The notes: generated by a model from the letters alone, not told the origin. DNA of 64,000 bases from Oryzomonas japonica (GCF_008802365.1 NZ_VZQZ01000004.1:62001-126000); one strand, 5' to 3'. Numbered from the stretch's first letter, positions 52,164 to 62,068 are shown. Made by a program: numbers and translations.

Positions 52164-52895
52164 ATGATCGAACAGCAGGAGATTTATTTCTCCTACCTCG
52201 GAAATGGTGTAATCGCGCAGTTTGCCTACGGCTGCCGGATCTTTGAGGCCAACGATCTGCGTGTGTCGGTGGATGGTGTTGTCAAAGCCCTTGGGGTTGA
52301 CTACACCATTACGGGTATCGATGACGTCCAGGGAGGGGAAGTTACGTTTGTCGCTGCCGCCATACCCGTGAATGGCGCCGTGGTTGAATTGCAGCGCGTG
52401 CTTTCTTACAAGCGGGCAGTGTCGTATATCCAAAATGGTGATTTCAGACCGCAGACGGTCGATGCGGACCAGGACTATCAAACGGCCTTGTTGCAGCAGA
52501 TGGAATTCACGTTGCGGCGGGTGCTGTTGGTTCCGCCGGACGCGAATGCCGATGATCTTACCTTGCCGCCCCTGGCCACGCGAAAGTCAAAGCTGCTCGG
52601 ATTCGATATCAATGGTAAATTCGGGCTGTTTGATGCGTCATACACCGTTGTCGTCCAGCAGGGGATAGCAGAGGCGGCGACACTTATTCGTGCTGATGCA
52701 TCCGCTGGCCCGGTTAATATTGATTTGCCTGAATCCGGCGAGGTCGTTGTCATAAAAACCGATGACACGGCTAACCCTGTGATTATTATTGCGACCGGTG
52801 GAAAGACCATTTTGCGGCAAGCGTCGGTTGAGCTTTCCGTCCAGGATGAGGCGCTAAGGCTTAAGGCGGACGGCATGAATTGGTATCGTGTTTAA
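52164..52895 (+). CDS. Tail fibre with a T7 fibre-type N-terminus
   Basis: The 243-aa protein starts at the ATG at 52164 after AAGGAG. Residues 1-115 match the virion-binding N-terminus of T7 tail fibres (FSYLGNGVIAQFAYGCRIFE, LGVDYTITGIDDVQGGEVTF, DADQDYQTALLQQMEFTLRR). The C-terminal part (about 175-243) is the same beta domain as in the small protein at 35690-36028. No receptor-binding enzyme domain is present, so it probably serves as an adaptor for the two proteins encoded next. Confidence 0.8.
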   Translation: MIEQQEIYFSYLGNGVIAQFAYGCRIFEANDLRVSVDGVVKALGVDYTITGIDDVQGGEVTFVAAAIPVNGAVVELQRVLSYKRAVSYIQNGDFRPQTVDADQDYQTALLQQMEFTLRRVLLVPPDANADDLTLPPLATRKSKLLGFDINGKFGLFDASYTVVVQQGIAEAATLIRADASAGPVNIDLPESGEVVVIKTDDTANPVIIIATGGKTILRQASVELSVQDEALRLKADGMNWYRV

Positions 52896-52907
52896 ATAGG
52901 GGGGGAT

Positions 52908-53549
52908 ATGTACAAATTACTGGCGTTGTTATTCTTCTGTTTTTACGCGGATCACTTAATGGCGGCAGACGCTATCATAAGCCAGGGGAAGCTGGATAAG
53001 GCTGTTTTTTGCTTGTACACAGGAGTTTCCAGAGTTCCTGCGTCCCGCACCGTCAACGGCCATCCGCTTTCCGGCAATGTTACAATATCTGCCAGCGATT
53101 TAACTAGCGGGGTCTTGCCACGCGGTCAACTTCCTGCGCTCGTTCCTTCGGACGTGGGAGCGGCGGCCCTGGCCGGAAGTTCGACGCAGGATTTTTCAAC
53201 GGCGAAACTCCTGGCCTTCGGCTATGTGAGCCAGGGCACCGGGAATGCTTCTACCTTGTTGTTCGGGAGAATCCTGCAATTTTACAATGTCAGTGTCGGA
53301 GCGGGTTATCTTCAGGTATCAGACGATGTTTCTACCTTCAACTCGATAAGCCTCACAAAGAACCAAGTCGGGTTATATGCCCAAAATAACCTTGTCGGTT
53401 CAATCACACCGTCAGGCATTGACGTGACAGGGCACTTGAGCGCCACGGTTGGCGGATTGACAAACCATGGCGCGTGCTGGAAAACGGGGGGAGTCCTCGG
53501 GTACTGCTCCACAGTGATAACTTCTGACGGGTCATGCACTTGCAACTAA
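52908..53549 (+). CDS. Fibre-like protein with a signal peptide
   Basis: The 213-aa protein starts with a clear signal-type segment (YKLLALLFFCFYADHLMAA). The rest has the look of a phage fibre: SRTVNGHPLSGNVTISASDL, the 'LPRGQLPALVPSDVGAAALA' pattern, and repeated short strands; the Cys-rich end (ACWKTGGVLGYCSTV, SCTCN) could be disulfide-linked. A signal peptide is unexpected on a virion protein. Confidence 0.65.
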   Translation: MYKLLALLFFCFYADHLMAADAIISQGKLDKAVFCLYTGVSRVPASRTVNGHPLSGNVTISASDLTSGVLPRGQLPALVPSDVGAAALAGSSTQDFSTAKLLAFGYVSQGTGNASTLLFGRILQFYNVSVGAGYLQVSDDVSTFNSISLTKNQVGLYAQNNLVGSITPSGIDVTGHLSATVGGLTNHGACWKTGGVLGYCSTVITSDGSCTCN

Positions 53550-53562
53550 AAAAGGAGATCGT

Positions 53563-55656
53563 ATGAAACACTTTTTACTTGTCGCCCTGTTCATAACCAT
53601 GCTGGCCGGATATGCCGACGCCGCTATTCAGGTTATCAGCAAAGAGGGTATTTATACTTCCAAGCCCGATCTTGCCACAGCGGCAAAATCGAAGGACGGC
53701 GCCGGGCAAACATTCATTGTCACGTCTGCATTGTCGGCGGTGCAGTCCAATATTTCCAGCGCGACACTCCATGGCTGGCCTGCCGATAGATCCCTGCGGG
53801 TTGAAAAGGGAGGTTCCATAAACAACACCACGTCATTCGTCACTTTTGGACATGTCAATATGAATGGGGGGACGTTCGGAGGCACGGGCAGGGTCACCAT
53901 CAACGGTTCGTTTGAGTCGGGTCAGTACGATGTGTTTCCTGGCGGGGGGCTGGTGACGTTTGGGCCCAAGGCTGCAAAATATATCAACCCGCTGATATTT
54001 GGCGCAGACCCTACGGGGGCAACTTCCAGTAGAGCGGCGTTTGTTAAATCCATAGGTGTCGCGCTGCGCCTGGCCCCGCAACTGACGGCCATAGGAGGGG
54101 GCGCGCCTTTTGTAACAATAAAACTGCCAGGAGGAAGGTACTCCATCCCTGAACCGGACGGTGTAGTGGTGCAAAACCCAGGGGGGTTTCTCTTCAACCT
54201 CGCAGTCGAGTCTGATGAGGGCGCCAATATCGTGGGCAATGCGGCAAGTAATGCTACAGGGACTAATAAGGGGTTCGATTTCCAGGGAAGTGCGTTTAAA
54301 AATATATTCAGGAAGTTGGTGTTTAGTGGTTTCGGTACTGCCATAAAGTTTGACAGTTCGAATAGGGACCAAAGCTTTTTGAGTATAGAAAACTGCGAGA
54401 GCAATTTTAACGATACATTCCTTGATACGGTTAGCTTTGAAAATTCTCGAAGTACCATTGTCACTATAGAAAAAACAGACGCTTGGTCTACTAGGGTTTT
54501 TGTAAAATCGTATACCGATGGCATGACTATAAGTAATAGCTGGATCTATGCAGGTATAAACGGAGTTACATCGCCAGACGCCTTGTTGTATCTTTCGGGT
54601 GAAGGTCTGGTAAAACTGGAAAATTCGTTTTTTATCCCAAATATTGGGGAAAATTCATCGTCTGCCCGCTGGATAGATTTTGTCAATGATACGGCGCAGA
54701 GTACTGGCGGGAATAGATCACTCCATAACGTGATAGTAACTGGGAGCCGAGTCGGTGCAGAAGGTTCGCGGGCTTTTATATGGACTTATGATAATTCGTC
54801 CTTCCCTTTATCGGGCGGTGCCAACACCTCAAGTGTCGTTGTTCAGGACTCATTTTTAGGCGGCGTCGGGGGATATCCGGTTGTCACGTATAAAACCGGG
54901 TATCCGGGTAGTGTGAATCTTCGCAACTGTCAGGCTGTAAGATCTAGCAAGATTGTTGCGGTAGATCCGGCAAACACGACGTATCCAAAACCTACCGTCC
55001 CAAGCACCGGCCCGGTGGGTCACGTTATTATGATTGACGAAGCTACCCGGTTGTCACAAGCAAATTCCAATAATACTGCTTCGCTCATTGATCCCCTGCT
55101 TGAGCCATTTACTTACGATACGACCTCTCAAACAAGTAAGTACAAGCGGAGCATAACAAAGAACATTGACTATCGCCTCGCGGCGGTAAATGCCCCTGGA
55201 GCAGGGACAAATAAGGTCAAGGTTACAATCCCCATTTTCTTTGACTCGGCGTCTACCACCGTTCCAAACCGGGATATTTTAACTTTCTTGTTGGTTACTG
55301 TCGGTGACGGTTTGGGTTATGCTACGGCACACCCTGAATATCGTTCGACCTCTGTTAGCCTGGTAAGCATGATCGGTGGTTTCAATGGAGCGACGTCGGA
55401 GAAAAAAATAATTGTTACACCCATCCAGGACGCCATGGGCGGGGTCAGTTATGGTTCGAGCGCGACTCCCACCGTTTTTTTTGGCACTGGCGATACAGGA
55501 AGTGCCGTGATTTCTCCCACCAGCACCACGGGCACGGAAAAAAATATGACATTCGTATGGACGTCTTCCGACCCGCCGGCTTCGTGGGCGTATATTGTGC
55601 CAATTTCGGGGATAAGGGAGAATCAGCAGGATAAGGCGCAGTATACAGTATGGTGA
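53563..55656 (+). CDS. Tailspike with pectate-lyase-like beta helix and signal peptide
   Basis: The 697-aa protein begins with a signal-type segment (KHFLLVALFITMLAGYADAA). Next comes the hallmark of phage tailspikes, NPLIFGADPTGATSSRAAFV, which opens a right-handed beta helix with many short strand repeats (RKLVFSGFGTAIKFDSSN, LVKLENSFFIPNIGEN). Such proteins bind and often cleave surface polysaccharide. The catalytic residues cannot be assigned. The AT-rich middle section (54240-54720) differs from neighbours and suggests exchange between phages. Confidence 0.8.
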   Translation: MKHFLLVALFITMLAGYADAAIQVISKEGIYTSKPDLATAAKSKDGAGQTFIVTSALSAVQSNISSATLHGWPADRSLRVEKGGSINNTTSFVTFGHVNMNGGTFGGTGRVTINGSFESGQYDVFPGGGLVTFGPKAAKYINPLIFGADPTGATSSRAAFVKSIGVALRLAPQLTAIGGGAPFVTIKLPGGRYSIPEPDGVVVQNPGGFLFNLAVESDEGANIVGNAASNATGTNKGFDFQGSAFKNIFRKLVFSGFGTAIKFDSSNRDQSFLSIENCESNFNDTFLDTVSFENSRSTIVTIEKTDAWSTRVFVKSYTDGMTISNSWIYAGINGVTSPDALLYLSGEGLVKLENSFFIPNIGENSSSARWIDFVNDTAQSTGGNRSLHNVIVTGSRVGAEGSRAFIWTYDNSSFPLSGGANTSSVVVQDSFLGGVGGYPVVTYKTGYPGSVNLRNCQAVRSSKIVAVDPANTTYPKPTVPSTGPVGHVIMIDEATRLSQANSNNTASLIDPLLEPFTYDTTSQTSKYKRSITKNIDYRLAAVNAPGAGTNKVKVTIPIFFDSASTTVPNRDILTFLLVTVGDGLGYATAHPEYRSTSVSLVSMIGGFNGATSEKKIIVTPIQDAMGGVSYGSSATPTVFFGTGDTGSAVISPTSTTGTEKNMTFVWTSSDPPASWAYIVPISGIRENQQDKAQYTVW

Positions 55657-55700
55657 GAAGTGCACCAAAGTGCACCACAACGAGTGAACCACAACAAAAA

Positions 55701-55729
55701 AAGCGATACGGCAAGGTGCCGTATCGCTT
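55701..55729 (-). terminator. Terminator of the tRNA-fMet gene (phage-supplied)
   Basis: A perfect 13-bp stem, AAGCGATACGGCA (55701-55713) with TGCCGTATCGCTT (55717-55729), is followed on the minus strand by TTTTTTTGTTG. It lies just beyond the tRNA 3' end, on the prophage side of the junction. Confidence 0.85.
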
Positions 55730-55734
55730 GAGTT

Positions 55735-55814
<80 letters not shown>

Positions 55815-55897
55815 TCAATTGAAGAATCCCATTTATAGTCCAAACTGGATTCGCTGTCAATGGAAAAAATGGTTGATGGCGAAAAAAGCGGTATACG

Positions 55898-56665
55898 TCA
55901 ATCCTTGTCCGGGATGACGATGGCTCCTTTGCCGACCTTGCCGGACAGTTCCTTGGCCGCGTCCTGATCCAGCCTTCTGCCGACCCGTACCCGGTACCAG
56001 GTACCCTTGTCCCCCTGGTTGGACTCGCTGAGGAAGACGTTGTACCCCTTACCCGCCAGTTTGCTCCGCATGGCCTCTGCCTCGGATTTCAGGCTGTAGG
56101 ATGCGACCTGCACCGTGAAGCCGCCCGCATCGCGCCGTGCCGGTTTTTCCGGAGCCTTCTCCCCGGCCGGTTTGGCGGCGTCACCGCCGTCCTGCTGGGG
56201 CTGCCTGTTCACGTTCGTCGGCATGGCGGCCTGGAGCGGCTGTTTTCCCTTTTCTTCCTTGGTATTGACGCCGCTCCCCATGACGTTGCTCTTCTGGCCG
56301 CTGGGCAGGGTCTTGTAGAAGCTCAAAGGGGGCTCGGGCATGGTCTGGCCGTTGGGGGGCGGGGTTGCACCCGCCTGGGGCGGCTGGGTGGGCGTCGGTG
56401 CGGCCGGTTGGGGCGGCGCCGATTTGGCCGCACTAGCGTCCTGGCGCGGCGAGCTTTCCAGGCTGGTCTGCTCCATGGCGGCCTGGAACGATTTCTTGGC
56501 TGCCCGTTGGGAGAGGAACCAGCCGCTGCCGAAGCCGGCGGCGAAGGTGGCCAGGCCGGTGACGACGATGATGACCGAGAACCGCGCAACCGGCTCCTTG
56601 CGGGGACGGTTGCCGGTGGGGGGGGTGACGAATGACTTTTTTGGTTCGCTGTAATCGATCCTCAT
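55898..56665 (-). CDS. SPOR-domain membrane protein
   Basis: The 255-aa protein has one membrane segment (SVIIVVTGLATFAAGFGSGW), a Pro/Ala/Gln-rich linker (about 70-170), and a C-terminal SPOR domain (GGFTVQVASYSLKSEAEAMR, KLAGKGYNVFLSE, WYRVRVGRRLDQDAAKELS). SPOR domains bind denuded septal peptidoglycan, so a role at the division site is likely. It lies 11 nt after argS. A G8 run (56618-56625) occurs near its start. Confidence 0.88.
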   Translation of the reverse strand: MRIDYSEPKKSFVTPPTGNRPRKEPVARFSVIIVVTGLATFAAGFGSGWFLSQRAAKKSFQAAMEQTSLESSPRQDASAAKSAPPQPAAPTPTQPPQAGATPPPNGQTMPEPPLSFYKTLPSGQKSNVMGSGVNTKEEKGKQPLQAAMPTNVNRQPQQDGGDAAKPAGEKAPEKPARRDAGGFTVQVASYSLKSEAEAMRSKLAGKGYNVFLSESNQGDKGTWYRVRVGRRLDQDAAKELSGKVGKGAIVIPDKD

Positions 56666-56676
56666 GGGAGACTCCG

Positions 56677-58368
56677 CTACATCCGTTCAGGTGCTGATAT
56701 TCCCAGGACCGTGAGGGCGTTTTTCAGGGTCTGGGCGGTGCGTTTGAGCAGGTAGAGGCGCGCGGCGGTCAGGGCGGTGTCTTCGGTGATGACCCGGTTC
56801 TTGTTGTAGAAGCTGTGGAAGCAGCCGGCCAGTTCGGTCAGGTAGTAGGTGAGGCGATGCGGCTCGAAGTGGACGGCGCTGTCGTCGATGGTGTCCGGGA
56901 GGGCGCACAAAAGCTTGATGAGCTGCAACTCCTCCGGGGTGGAAAGGCAGGCCAGCGCCTCCGCTGCCGGTTGCTCGGGGGCGGTGAACCCCTTTTCGGC
57001 GGCGTTCTCGAAGATGCTGCAGATGCGGGCATGGGCGTACTGGACGTAGTAAACCGGGTTCTCGTTGGTCTGCTGCTTGGCCAGGTCGATGTCGAACACC
57101 AGCTGGGCGTCCACTTTGCGCATCAGGAAGAAGAAACGGGTCGCGTCGCGTCCCACCTCGTCGATCAGGTCCCGCAGGGTGACGTAGCTGCCGGCCCGTT
57201 TGGAGATCTTGACCTCTTCGCCGCCGCGCATGACGGTCACCATCTGGTGCAGCACATACTCGGGCCACCCCTGGGGGATGCCCATGTCCAGAGCCTGCAG
57301 GCCGGCCCGCACCCTGGTGATGGTGCTGTGGTGGTCGGCCCCCTGCTCGTTGATGACCCGGGTGAAGCCCCGTTTCCATTTGCCCAGGTGATAGGCCACG
57401 TCCGGGATGAAGTAGGTGTAGGCGCCGTCGCTCTTGCGCATCACCCGGTCCTTGTCGTCGCCGAAATCGGTGGTGCGCAGCCAGAGTGCGCCGTCCTGCT
57501 CGTAGGCGTGCTTGTTGGCGATGAGCCGCCCAACCACCTCGTCCACGCTGCCGTCGGCGTACAGGGCTGATTCCAGGGAGTAGACGTCGAAGGCGACGTC
57601 GAAGGCGGCCAGGTCCAGGTCCTGCTCCCGGCGCAGGTAGGCCACGGCAAAGGTGCGGATGGCATTCAGGTCGGTGGGGTCGCCGTTGGCGACGGTGTGC
57701 TGGTCGCTGGCCTCCACGGTCTCCCGGCCCAGATAGGCGTTGGCCACGTCCTTGATGTACTCGCCCCGGTAGCCGTCGGCCGGCCAGCGGGGGTCCTCCG
57801 GCTCGATGCCGAGGCAGCGGGCCTGGACGGAGAGCGCCAGGTTGCTGATCTGTTGACCGGCGTCGTTGTAGTAGAATTCACGGGTCACCGCCCAGCCGGC
57901 GGCCCCCATAATGCGGCAGAGGGTGTCGCCGATGGCGGCGCCGCGGCCGTGGCCGATGTGCAAAGGCCCGGTGGGGTTGGCGCTGACGAATTCGATCTGC
58001 ACCTTTTTCCCGGCGCCGGTCGCGGTGCGGCCAAAGGCTGCGCCCTGGCTCTCGATCTCCAGGAGTGCGGACTGCCAGGCCCCTGGGGCGACGAACAGGT
58101 TGATGAAGCCGGGGCCGGCGATCTCGGCTTTGGCCAGGAGGCCGCCACCGTCGCCCAGGTGGCGGATGACGATCTCGGCTACCTGGCGGGGGGCTTTACG
58201 CTCGCCCTTGGCCATCTGCATGGCGATATTGCAGGAAAAATCCCCGTGATCCGGGTTGTCCGGCGTACCGATGATAACGGCGGGGAATGGGGACGAGAGA
58301 AGTTCTTCTGCGGCGGCAGCGGTCTGTAGGGCGGTTTCGACAAGGGCGGCAATTCTGTTTCGCATCAT
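56677..58368 (-). CDS. argS: Arginyl-tRNA synthetase
   Basis: The 563-aa enzyme charges tRNA-Arg with arginine. It has the N-terminal Add-1 domain, the class I HIGH motif in [20 protein letters not shown], the KMSK-like site ([20 protein letters not shown]) and the C-terminal anticodon-binding domain ([20 protein letters not shown]). Length agrees with bacterial ArgRS. Two adjacent ATGs (MMRN) are possible starts. Confidence 0.97.
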   Translation of the reverse strand: MMRNRIAALVETALQTAAAAEELLSSPFPAVIIGTPDNPDHGDFSCNIAMQMAKGERKAPRQVAEIVIRHLGDGGGLLAKAEIAGPGFINLFVAPGAWQSALLEIESQGAAFGRTATGAGKKVQIEFVSANPTGPLHIGHGRGAAIGDTLCRIMGAAGWAVTREFYYNDAGQQISNLALSVQARCLGIEPEDPRWPADGYRGEYIKDVANAYLGRETVEASDQHTVANGDPTDLNAIRTFAVAYLRREQDLDLAAFDVAFDVYSLESALYADGSVDEVVGRLIANKHAYEQDGALWLRTTDFGDDKDRVMRKSDGAYTYFIPDVAYHLGKWKRGFTRVINEQGADHHSTITRVRAGLQALDMGIPQGWPEYVLHQMVTVMRGGEEVKISKRAGSYVTLRDLIDEVGRDATRFFFLMRKVDAQLVFDIDLAKQQTNENPVYYVQYAHARICSIFENAAEKGFTAPEQPAAEALACLSTPEELQLIKLLCALPDTIDDSAVHFEPHRLTYYLTELAGCFHSFYNKNRVITEDTALTAARLYLLKRTAQTLKNALTVLGISAPERM

Positions 58369-58405
58369 TGTGTGGGTGGTTCCTTACGATCGGCTTGTTG
58401 TATGT

Positions 58406-58534
58406 TTATTCGCCGCAGTCACGGATACTGACGTCGCGGGAGAAGTCGGGGCAGTGCGCTCCTCCGTCGGAGACACTGAATCTTTTGGCGCATGTTTCGC
58501 GCCAGGCGCAGACGGCGCAGCTTTGTCGTGACAT
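58406..58534 (-). CDS. 42-aa Cys-rich protein
   Basis: The small frame upstream of argS encodes CAVCAWRETCAKRF followed by GGAHCPDFSRDVSIRDC, six cysteines in all. The Cys-x2-Cys-x5-Cys spacing plus HCPDFS suggests metal binding. I recall similar short proteins near argS in Geobacter-type genomes, but this was not checked. The ATG lies at 58532-58534. Confidence 0.55.
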   Translation of the reverse strand: MSRQSCAVCAWRETCAKRFSVSDGGAHCPDFSRDVSIRDCGE

Positions 58535-58565
58535 GGCACCTATCCTGAAAAACGGTGGATTTCGG

Positions 58566-58859
58566 TTATTTCTTTTCCTGGGGGAACTGGTAGATCACTT
58601 CGTTCGAACGCACAAACCCGAAATCCTTGCGGGCGATGCTTTCCAGGTAACGGCGGTCGGACTTGAGGGCGACGATCTCCCGCTTCAGGGTTTCGTTTTC
58701 GAGCCTGGTGCCGTTCAGCCGTTCCTCGACGCCGACGATGTCCTGGCGAATCTCGTAGATGCGCAGGAGTCCCTTGTCGCCGAAAACGGTAAAGAAAAGG
58801 ATGAATGCAAGGCATCCGGCGGGAAAGAGGTACATCCTTTTCTGGAAAGGCAGGTTCAC
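58566..58859 (-). CDS. ftsB: FtsB-like septum formation protein
   Basis: The start is set at the GTG at 58857-58859, preceded by AAAGGA, giving 97 aa. A short cytoplasmic N-terminus is followed by one membrane segment (YLFPAGCLAFILFFTVFG) and a coiled coil (RQDIVGVEERLNGTRLENET), ending in YLESIARKDFGFVRSNEVIY, the FtsB/DivIC signature. It would join FtsL and FtsQ in the divisome. It lies 4 nt after the UDP-xylose synthase gene. Confidence 0.85.
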   Translation of the reverse strand: MNLPFQKRMYLFPAGCLAFILFFTVFGDKGLLRIYEIRQDIVGVEERLNGTRLENETLKREIVALKSDRRYLESIARKDFGFVRSNEVIYQFPQEKK

Positions 58860-58863
58860 GTGG

Positions 58864-59799
58864 TCATCCTTTGCCGATCCGCGCGGCAAAATACTCGGCC
58901 GTCCTGGCCAGCCCCGCGTCCAATTCCACCTGGGGTTTCCACCCCAACCGCTCCCCGGCCAGCGAGATGTCCGGCCGGCGCTGTTTGGGATCGTCCTGGG
59001 GGAGGGGACTGAAGATCACCTTGGACTTTGATCCTGTAATTGTAATGATTTTTTCGGCAAACTCAAGGATTGTATTTTCAACCGGGTTGCCCAGGTTGAC
59101 CGGTCCGGTGAAGTCGTCGCACTCCATCATGCGGCACATCCCCTCCACCAGGTCGGAAACGTAGCAGAAGGAGCGGGTCTGGGAGCCGTCGCCGTAGACC
59201 GTGATGTCTTCGTTGCGCAGCGCCTGGAGGATGAAGTTGGACACCACGCGGCCGTCGTGTTCGGCCATGCGGGGGCCGTAGGTGTTGAAGATGCGGATGA
59301 GGCGGATATCCACCTTGTTCTGGCGGTGGTAGTCCATCATCAGGGTTTCCGCCACCCGTTTCCCCTCGTCGTAGCAACTGCGGATGCCGATGGGGTTGAC
59401 GTTGCCCCAGTAGGCCTCGGTCTGGGGATGTACCTGGGGGTCGCCGTAGACCTCGGACGTGGATGCCTGGAGGATGCGGGCCTTGACCCGTTTGGCCATT
59501 CCCAGCATGTTGATGGCGCCCATGACGCTGGTCTTCAAGGTCTTGACCGGGTTGTACTGGTAGTGCACCGGCGAGGCGGGGCAGGCCAGGTTGTAGATGC
59601 GGTCCACCTCCAGAAGGATCGGTTCCACGATATCGTGGCGGACCAGTTCGAAGCGATGGTTGTCCATCAGGTGGATGATGTTGTCCTTGCTGCCGGTGAA
59701 GAAGTTGTCCAGGCAGATGACGTCGTGTCCTTCGGTAAGGAGCCGTTCGCACAGGTGCGAACCGAGGAATCCGGCGCCGCCGGTGACCAGGATACGCAT
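58864..59799 (-). CDS. UDP-glucuronate decarboxylase (UDP-xylose synthase)
   Basis: This 311-aa SDR enzyme converts UDP-glucuronate to UDP-xylose and CO2 using bound NAD. It has the Rossmann [14 protein letters not shown] motif, the catalytic Ser/Tyr/Lys in STSEVYGDP and SCYDEGKR (YxxxK), and [10 protein letters not shown] and [12 protein letters not shown], all typical of the UXS group. Its start overlaps the stop of the UDP-glucose dehydrogenase gene, which makes its substrate. Confidence 0.92.
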   Translation of the reverse strand: MRILVTGGAGFLGSHLCERLLTEGHDVICLDNFFTGSKDNIIHLMDNHRFELVRHDIVEPILLEVDRIYNLACPASPVHYQYNPVKTLKTSVMGAINMLGMAKRVKARILQASTSEVYGDPQVHPQTEAYWGNVNPIGIRSCYDEGKRVAETLMMDYHRQNKVDIRLIRIFNTYGPRMAEHDGRVVSNFILQALRNEDITVYGDGSQTRSFCYVSDLVEGMCRMMECDDFTGPVNLGNPVENTILEFAEKIITITGSKSKVIFSPLPQDDPKQRRPDISLAGERLGWKPQVELDAGLARTAEYFAARIGKG

Positions 59800-61157
59800 T
59801 ATTTCACCTCTCCGCAGATCCCGACGCCGCAGCGCCCCAGGGGGAGGTAGCGGAAGCCGGCGGCCGCCATGCGGTCCGGCTTGTAGAGGTTGCGGCCGTC
59901 GATGACGAGCGGACTCTTCAGCGCGCTCTTGATGCGGTCGAAGTCCGGGTTGCGGTACTCGCTCCAGTCGGTGATGATGGTCAGGGCGTCGGCGTTTTCC
60001 AGGATCGCGTACTGGTTCGTGCTGTATTCGATGCGGTCGCCGAAGTGCTTCTTGGCCTCCTTGAGCGCTTCCGGGTCATGGGCGCGCACGGTGGCGCCGG
60101 CGGCCAGCAGACGTTCGATGATGGTGATGGCGGGCGCTTCCCGCATGTCGTCGGTGCGCGGCTTGAAGGAAAGGCCCCAGCAGGCCACGGTACGGCCGGT
60201 GAGCGGCTGCTCCTCGTCCGGGGAGCCTAAGGCCGTGATGAGCTTGTCCGCCAGGACCTCTTTCTGACGCTCGTTCACGTCCTCCACGGCCTTGAGCAGC
60301 AGGAAGTCGTAGTCGCACTCCTCGGCGGTCCTGATCAGGGCCTTGACGTCCTTGGGGAAGCAGGAGCCGCCGTAGCCGGGGCCGGGGAAGAGAAAGTCGT
60401 AGCCGATGCGCGAATCGGAGCCGATCCCCTCGCGCACGGCGCTCACGTCGGCCCCCATGCAATCGCACAGGTTGGCGATCTGGTTCATGAAGGAGATGCG
60501 GGTGGCCAGCATGGCGTTGGCGGCGTACTTGGTCATCTCGGCGCTGCGGATGTCCATGACGATCAGGCGGTTCTGCTTGCGCATGTAGGGGTCGTACAGC
60601 TCCTTCATGATCTCGGCGGTGCGCACGTTGTCGGTGCCGATGACTACCCGGTCCGGTTTCATGAAGTCGTCGATGGCCGCCCCCTCCTTGAGGAATTCGG
60701 GGTTGGAGACCACGTCGAACTCGAAGGCGACCTTGCGGGAGGCCAGTTCTGCCTTGACGGCCTCCCGGACCTTGTCGGCCGTGCCGACCGGGACGGTGGA
60801 TTTGTCCACGATGATCTTGTAGCCGTTCATGGCTTGGCCAATATTGCGGGCAACGCCCAGAACGTATTTCAGGTCGGCGGAGCCGTCCTCGCCGGGAGGG
60901 GTGCCCACGGCGATGAAGCAGACCAGGGACGCCTGGACCGCCTCGGTCATCTCGGTGGTAAAGGAAAGGCGACCCTCGGCCTGGTTGCGCAGTATCATTT
61001 CTTTCAGGCCCGGTTCATAGATCGGGATGATGCCTTCTTTAAGGCCGTCTATCCTGGATTTGTCCACATCAACGGCGATGACGCTGTTGCCGCTTTCGGC
61101 AAAACAGGCCGCAGCCACAAGGCCAACATAGCCGGCACCAAAGATACAAATTTTCAT
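59799..61157 (-). CDS. ugd: UDP-glucose 6-dehydrogenase
   Basis: The 452-aa enzyme oxidises UDP-glucose to UDP-glucuronate with two NAD. The N-terminal Rossmann motif ([20 protein letters not shown]), the central [21 protein letters not shown] region and the catalytic Cys in [12 protein letters not shown] are present. GGAG precedes the ATG. With the decarboxylase downstream it forms a two-step route to UDP-xylose for surface polysaccharides. Confidence 0.96.
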   Translation of the reverse strand: MKICIFGAGYVGLVAAACFAESGNSVIAVDVDKSRIDGLKEGIIPIYEPGLKEMILRNQAEGRLSFTTEMTEAVQASLVCFIAVGTPPGEDGSADLKYVLGVARNIGQAMNGYKIIVDKSTVPVGTADKVREAVKAELASRKVAFEFDVVSNPEFLKEGAAIDDFMKPDRVVIGTDNVRTAEIMKELYDPYMRKQNRLIVMDIRSAEMTKYAANAMLATRISFMNQIANLCDCMGADVSAVREGIGSDSRIGYDFLFPGPGYGGSCFPKDVKALIRTAEECDYDFLLLKAVEDVNERQKEVLADKLITALGSPDEEQPLTGRTVACWGLSFKPRTDDMREAPAITIIERLLAAGATVRAHDPEALKEAKKHFGDRIEYSTNQYAILENADALTIITDWSEYRNPDFDRIKSALKSPLVIDGRNLYKPDRMAAAGFRYLPLGRCGVGICGEVK

Positions 61158-61225
61158 TCAATTGCTCCGGACAGTTAGGTTAATTGCTCTTCTATAACAC
61201 ATATCCACTTGTAATTCCAGCACAA

Positions 61226-62068
61226 CTAATGCTCATTCATGCCATTTTGCACCCGCAGGGCCTCGGAATAGGCCGTGTTTTTGGAAACCCCGGTCATTTC
61301 AGCGGCTTTCCGGGCGGCATCCTTGACCGTCATCCCCTCGTCGTGCAGCAGGCGGTGCAGCAGCTCGGGCAGCGGTTCGGTCTCCTGCTCCACCGCTTCG
61401 CCCGGCGCCACCAGTATGACCACCTCGCCCCGCACCTTGCCCTGGGCGACCGTTGCCAGCACCTCGCCCACCGTGCCCCGCATGAACTCTTCGTAGATCT
61501 TGGTCAGCTCCCGGGCCACCACGATCTGCCGCTCGCCCAGCACCTCCCCCATATCCCGCAGGGTTTCCTCCAGCCGGTGGGGCGCCTCGTAGAAGATCAG
61601 GGTCCCCGGCTGGGAGGCCATGGCGGTCAGGAACGCCCGGCGCTTGCCCTGGCGATTCGGCGGGAAACCGGCGAAGGTGAAGGTGTCGCTGGGGAGCCCG
61701 GAGGCGGAGAGGGCGGTGATGGCGGCGCAGGAACCGGGGACGGGGATGACCCGGATGCCCTCGGCCACGGCGGCTCGCACCAGGTTGAAGCCGGGGTCGG
61801 AGATGCAGGGGGTGCCGGCGTCGGAGATCAGGGCCACCGAACGTTCATCCCGCAGCGCCTGGAGGATGCGCTCCCCCTTGAACTGCTGGTTGTGGTCGAA
61901 ATAGGAGGTGAGCGGCTTGGAGATGCCGAAGTGGTTGAGCAGCTTGAGGGAGTGGCGGGTGTCCTCGGCGGCGATCAGGTCCACCTCGCCCAGGATGCGC
62001 ACCGCCCGGTAGGTCATGTCCTCCAGGTTGCCGATGGGCGTGGCCATGATGTAGAGGGTGCCGGCCAT
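61226..62068 (-). CDS. rsmI: 16S rRNA 2'-O-methyltransferase RsmI
   Basis: The 280-aa enzyme methylates the ribose of C1402 in 16S rRNA. Family motifs: TLYIMATPIGNLEDMTYRAV, AAEDTRHSLKLLNHFGI, SDAGTPCISDPGFNLVRAAV and ALSASGLPSDTFTFAGFPPN. The start follows the amidase stop codon directly. Confidence 0.95.
   Translation of the reverse strand: MAGTLYIMATPIGNLEDMTYRAVRILGEVDLIAAEDTRHSLKLLNHFGISKPLTSYFDHNQQFKGERILQALRDERSVALISDAGTPCISDPGFNLVRAAVAEGIRVIPVPGSCAAITALSASGLPSDTFTFAGFPPNRQGKRRAFLTAMASQPGTLIFYEAPHRLEETLRDMGEVLGERQIVVARELTKIYEEFMRGTVGEVLATVAQGKVRGEVVILVAPGEAVEQETEPLPELLHRLLHDEGMTVKDAARKAAEMTGVSKNTAYSEALRVQNGMNEH

Noticed and set aside
52164-55656. Diversity-generating retroelement, looked for because the cement protein resembles BPP-1
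   Set aside because: No reverse transcriptase gene or template/variable repeat pair is visible in the prophage.
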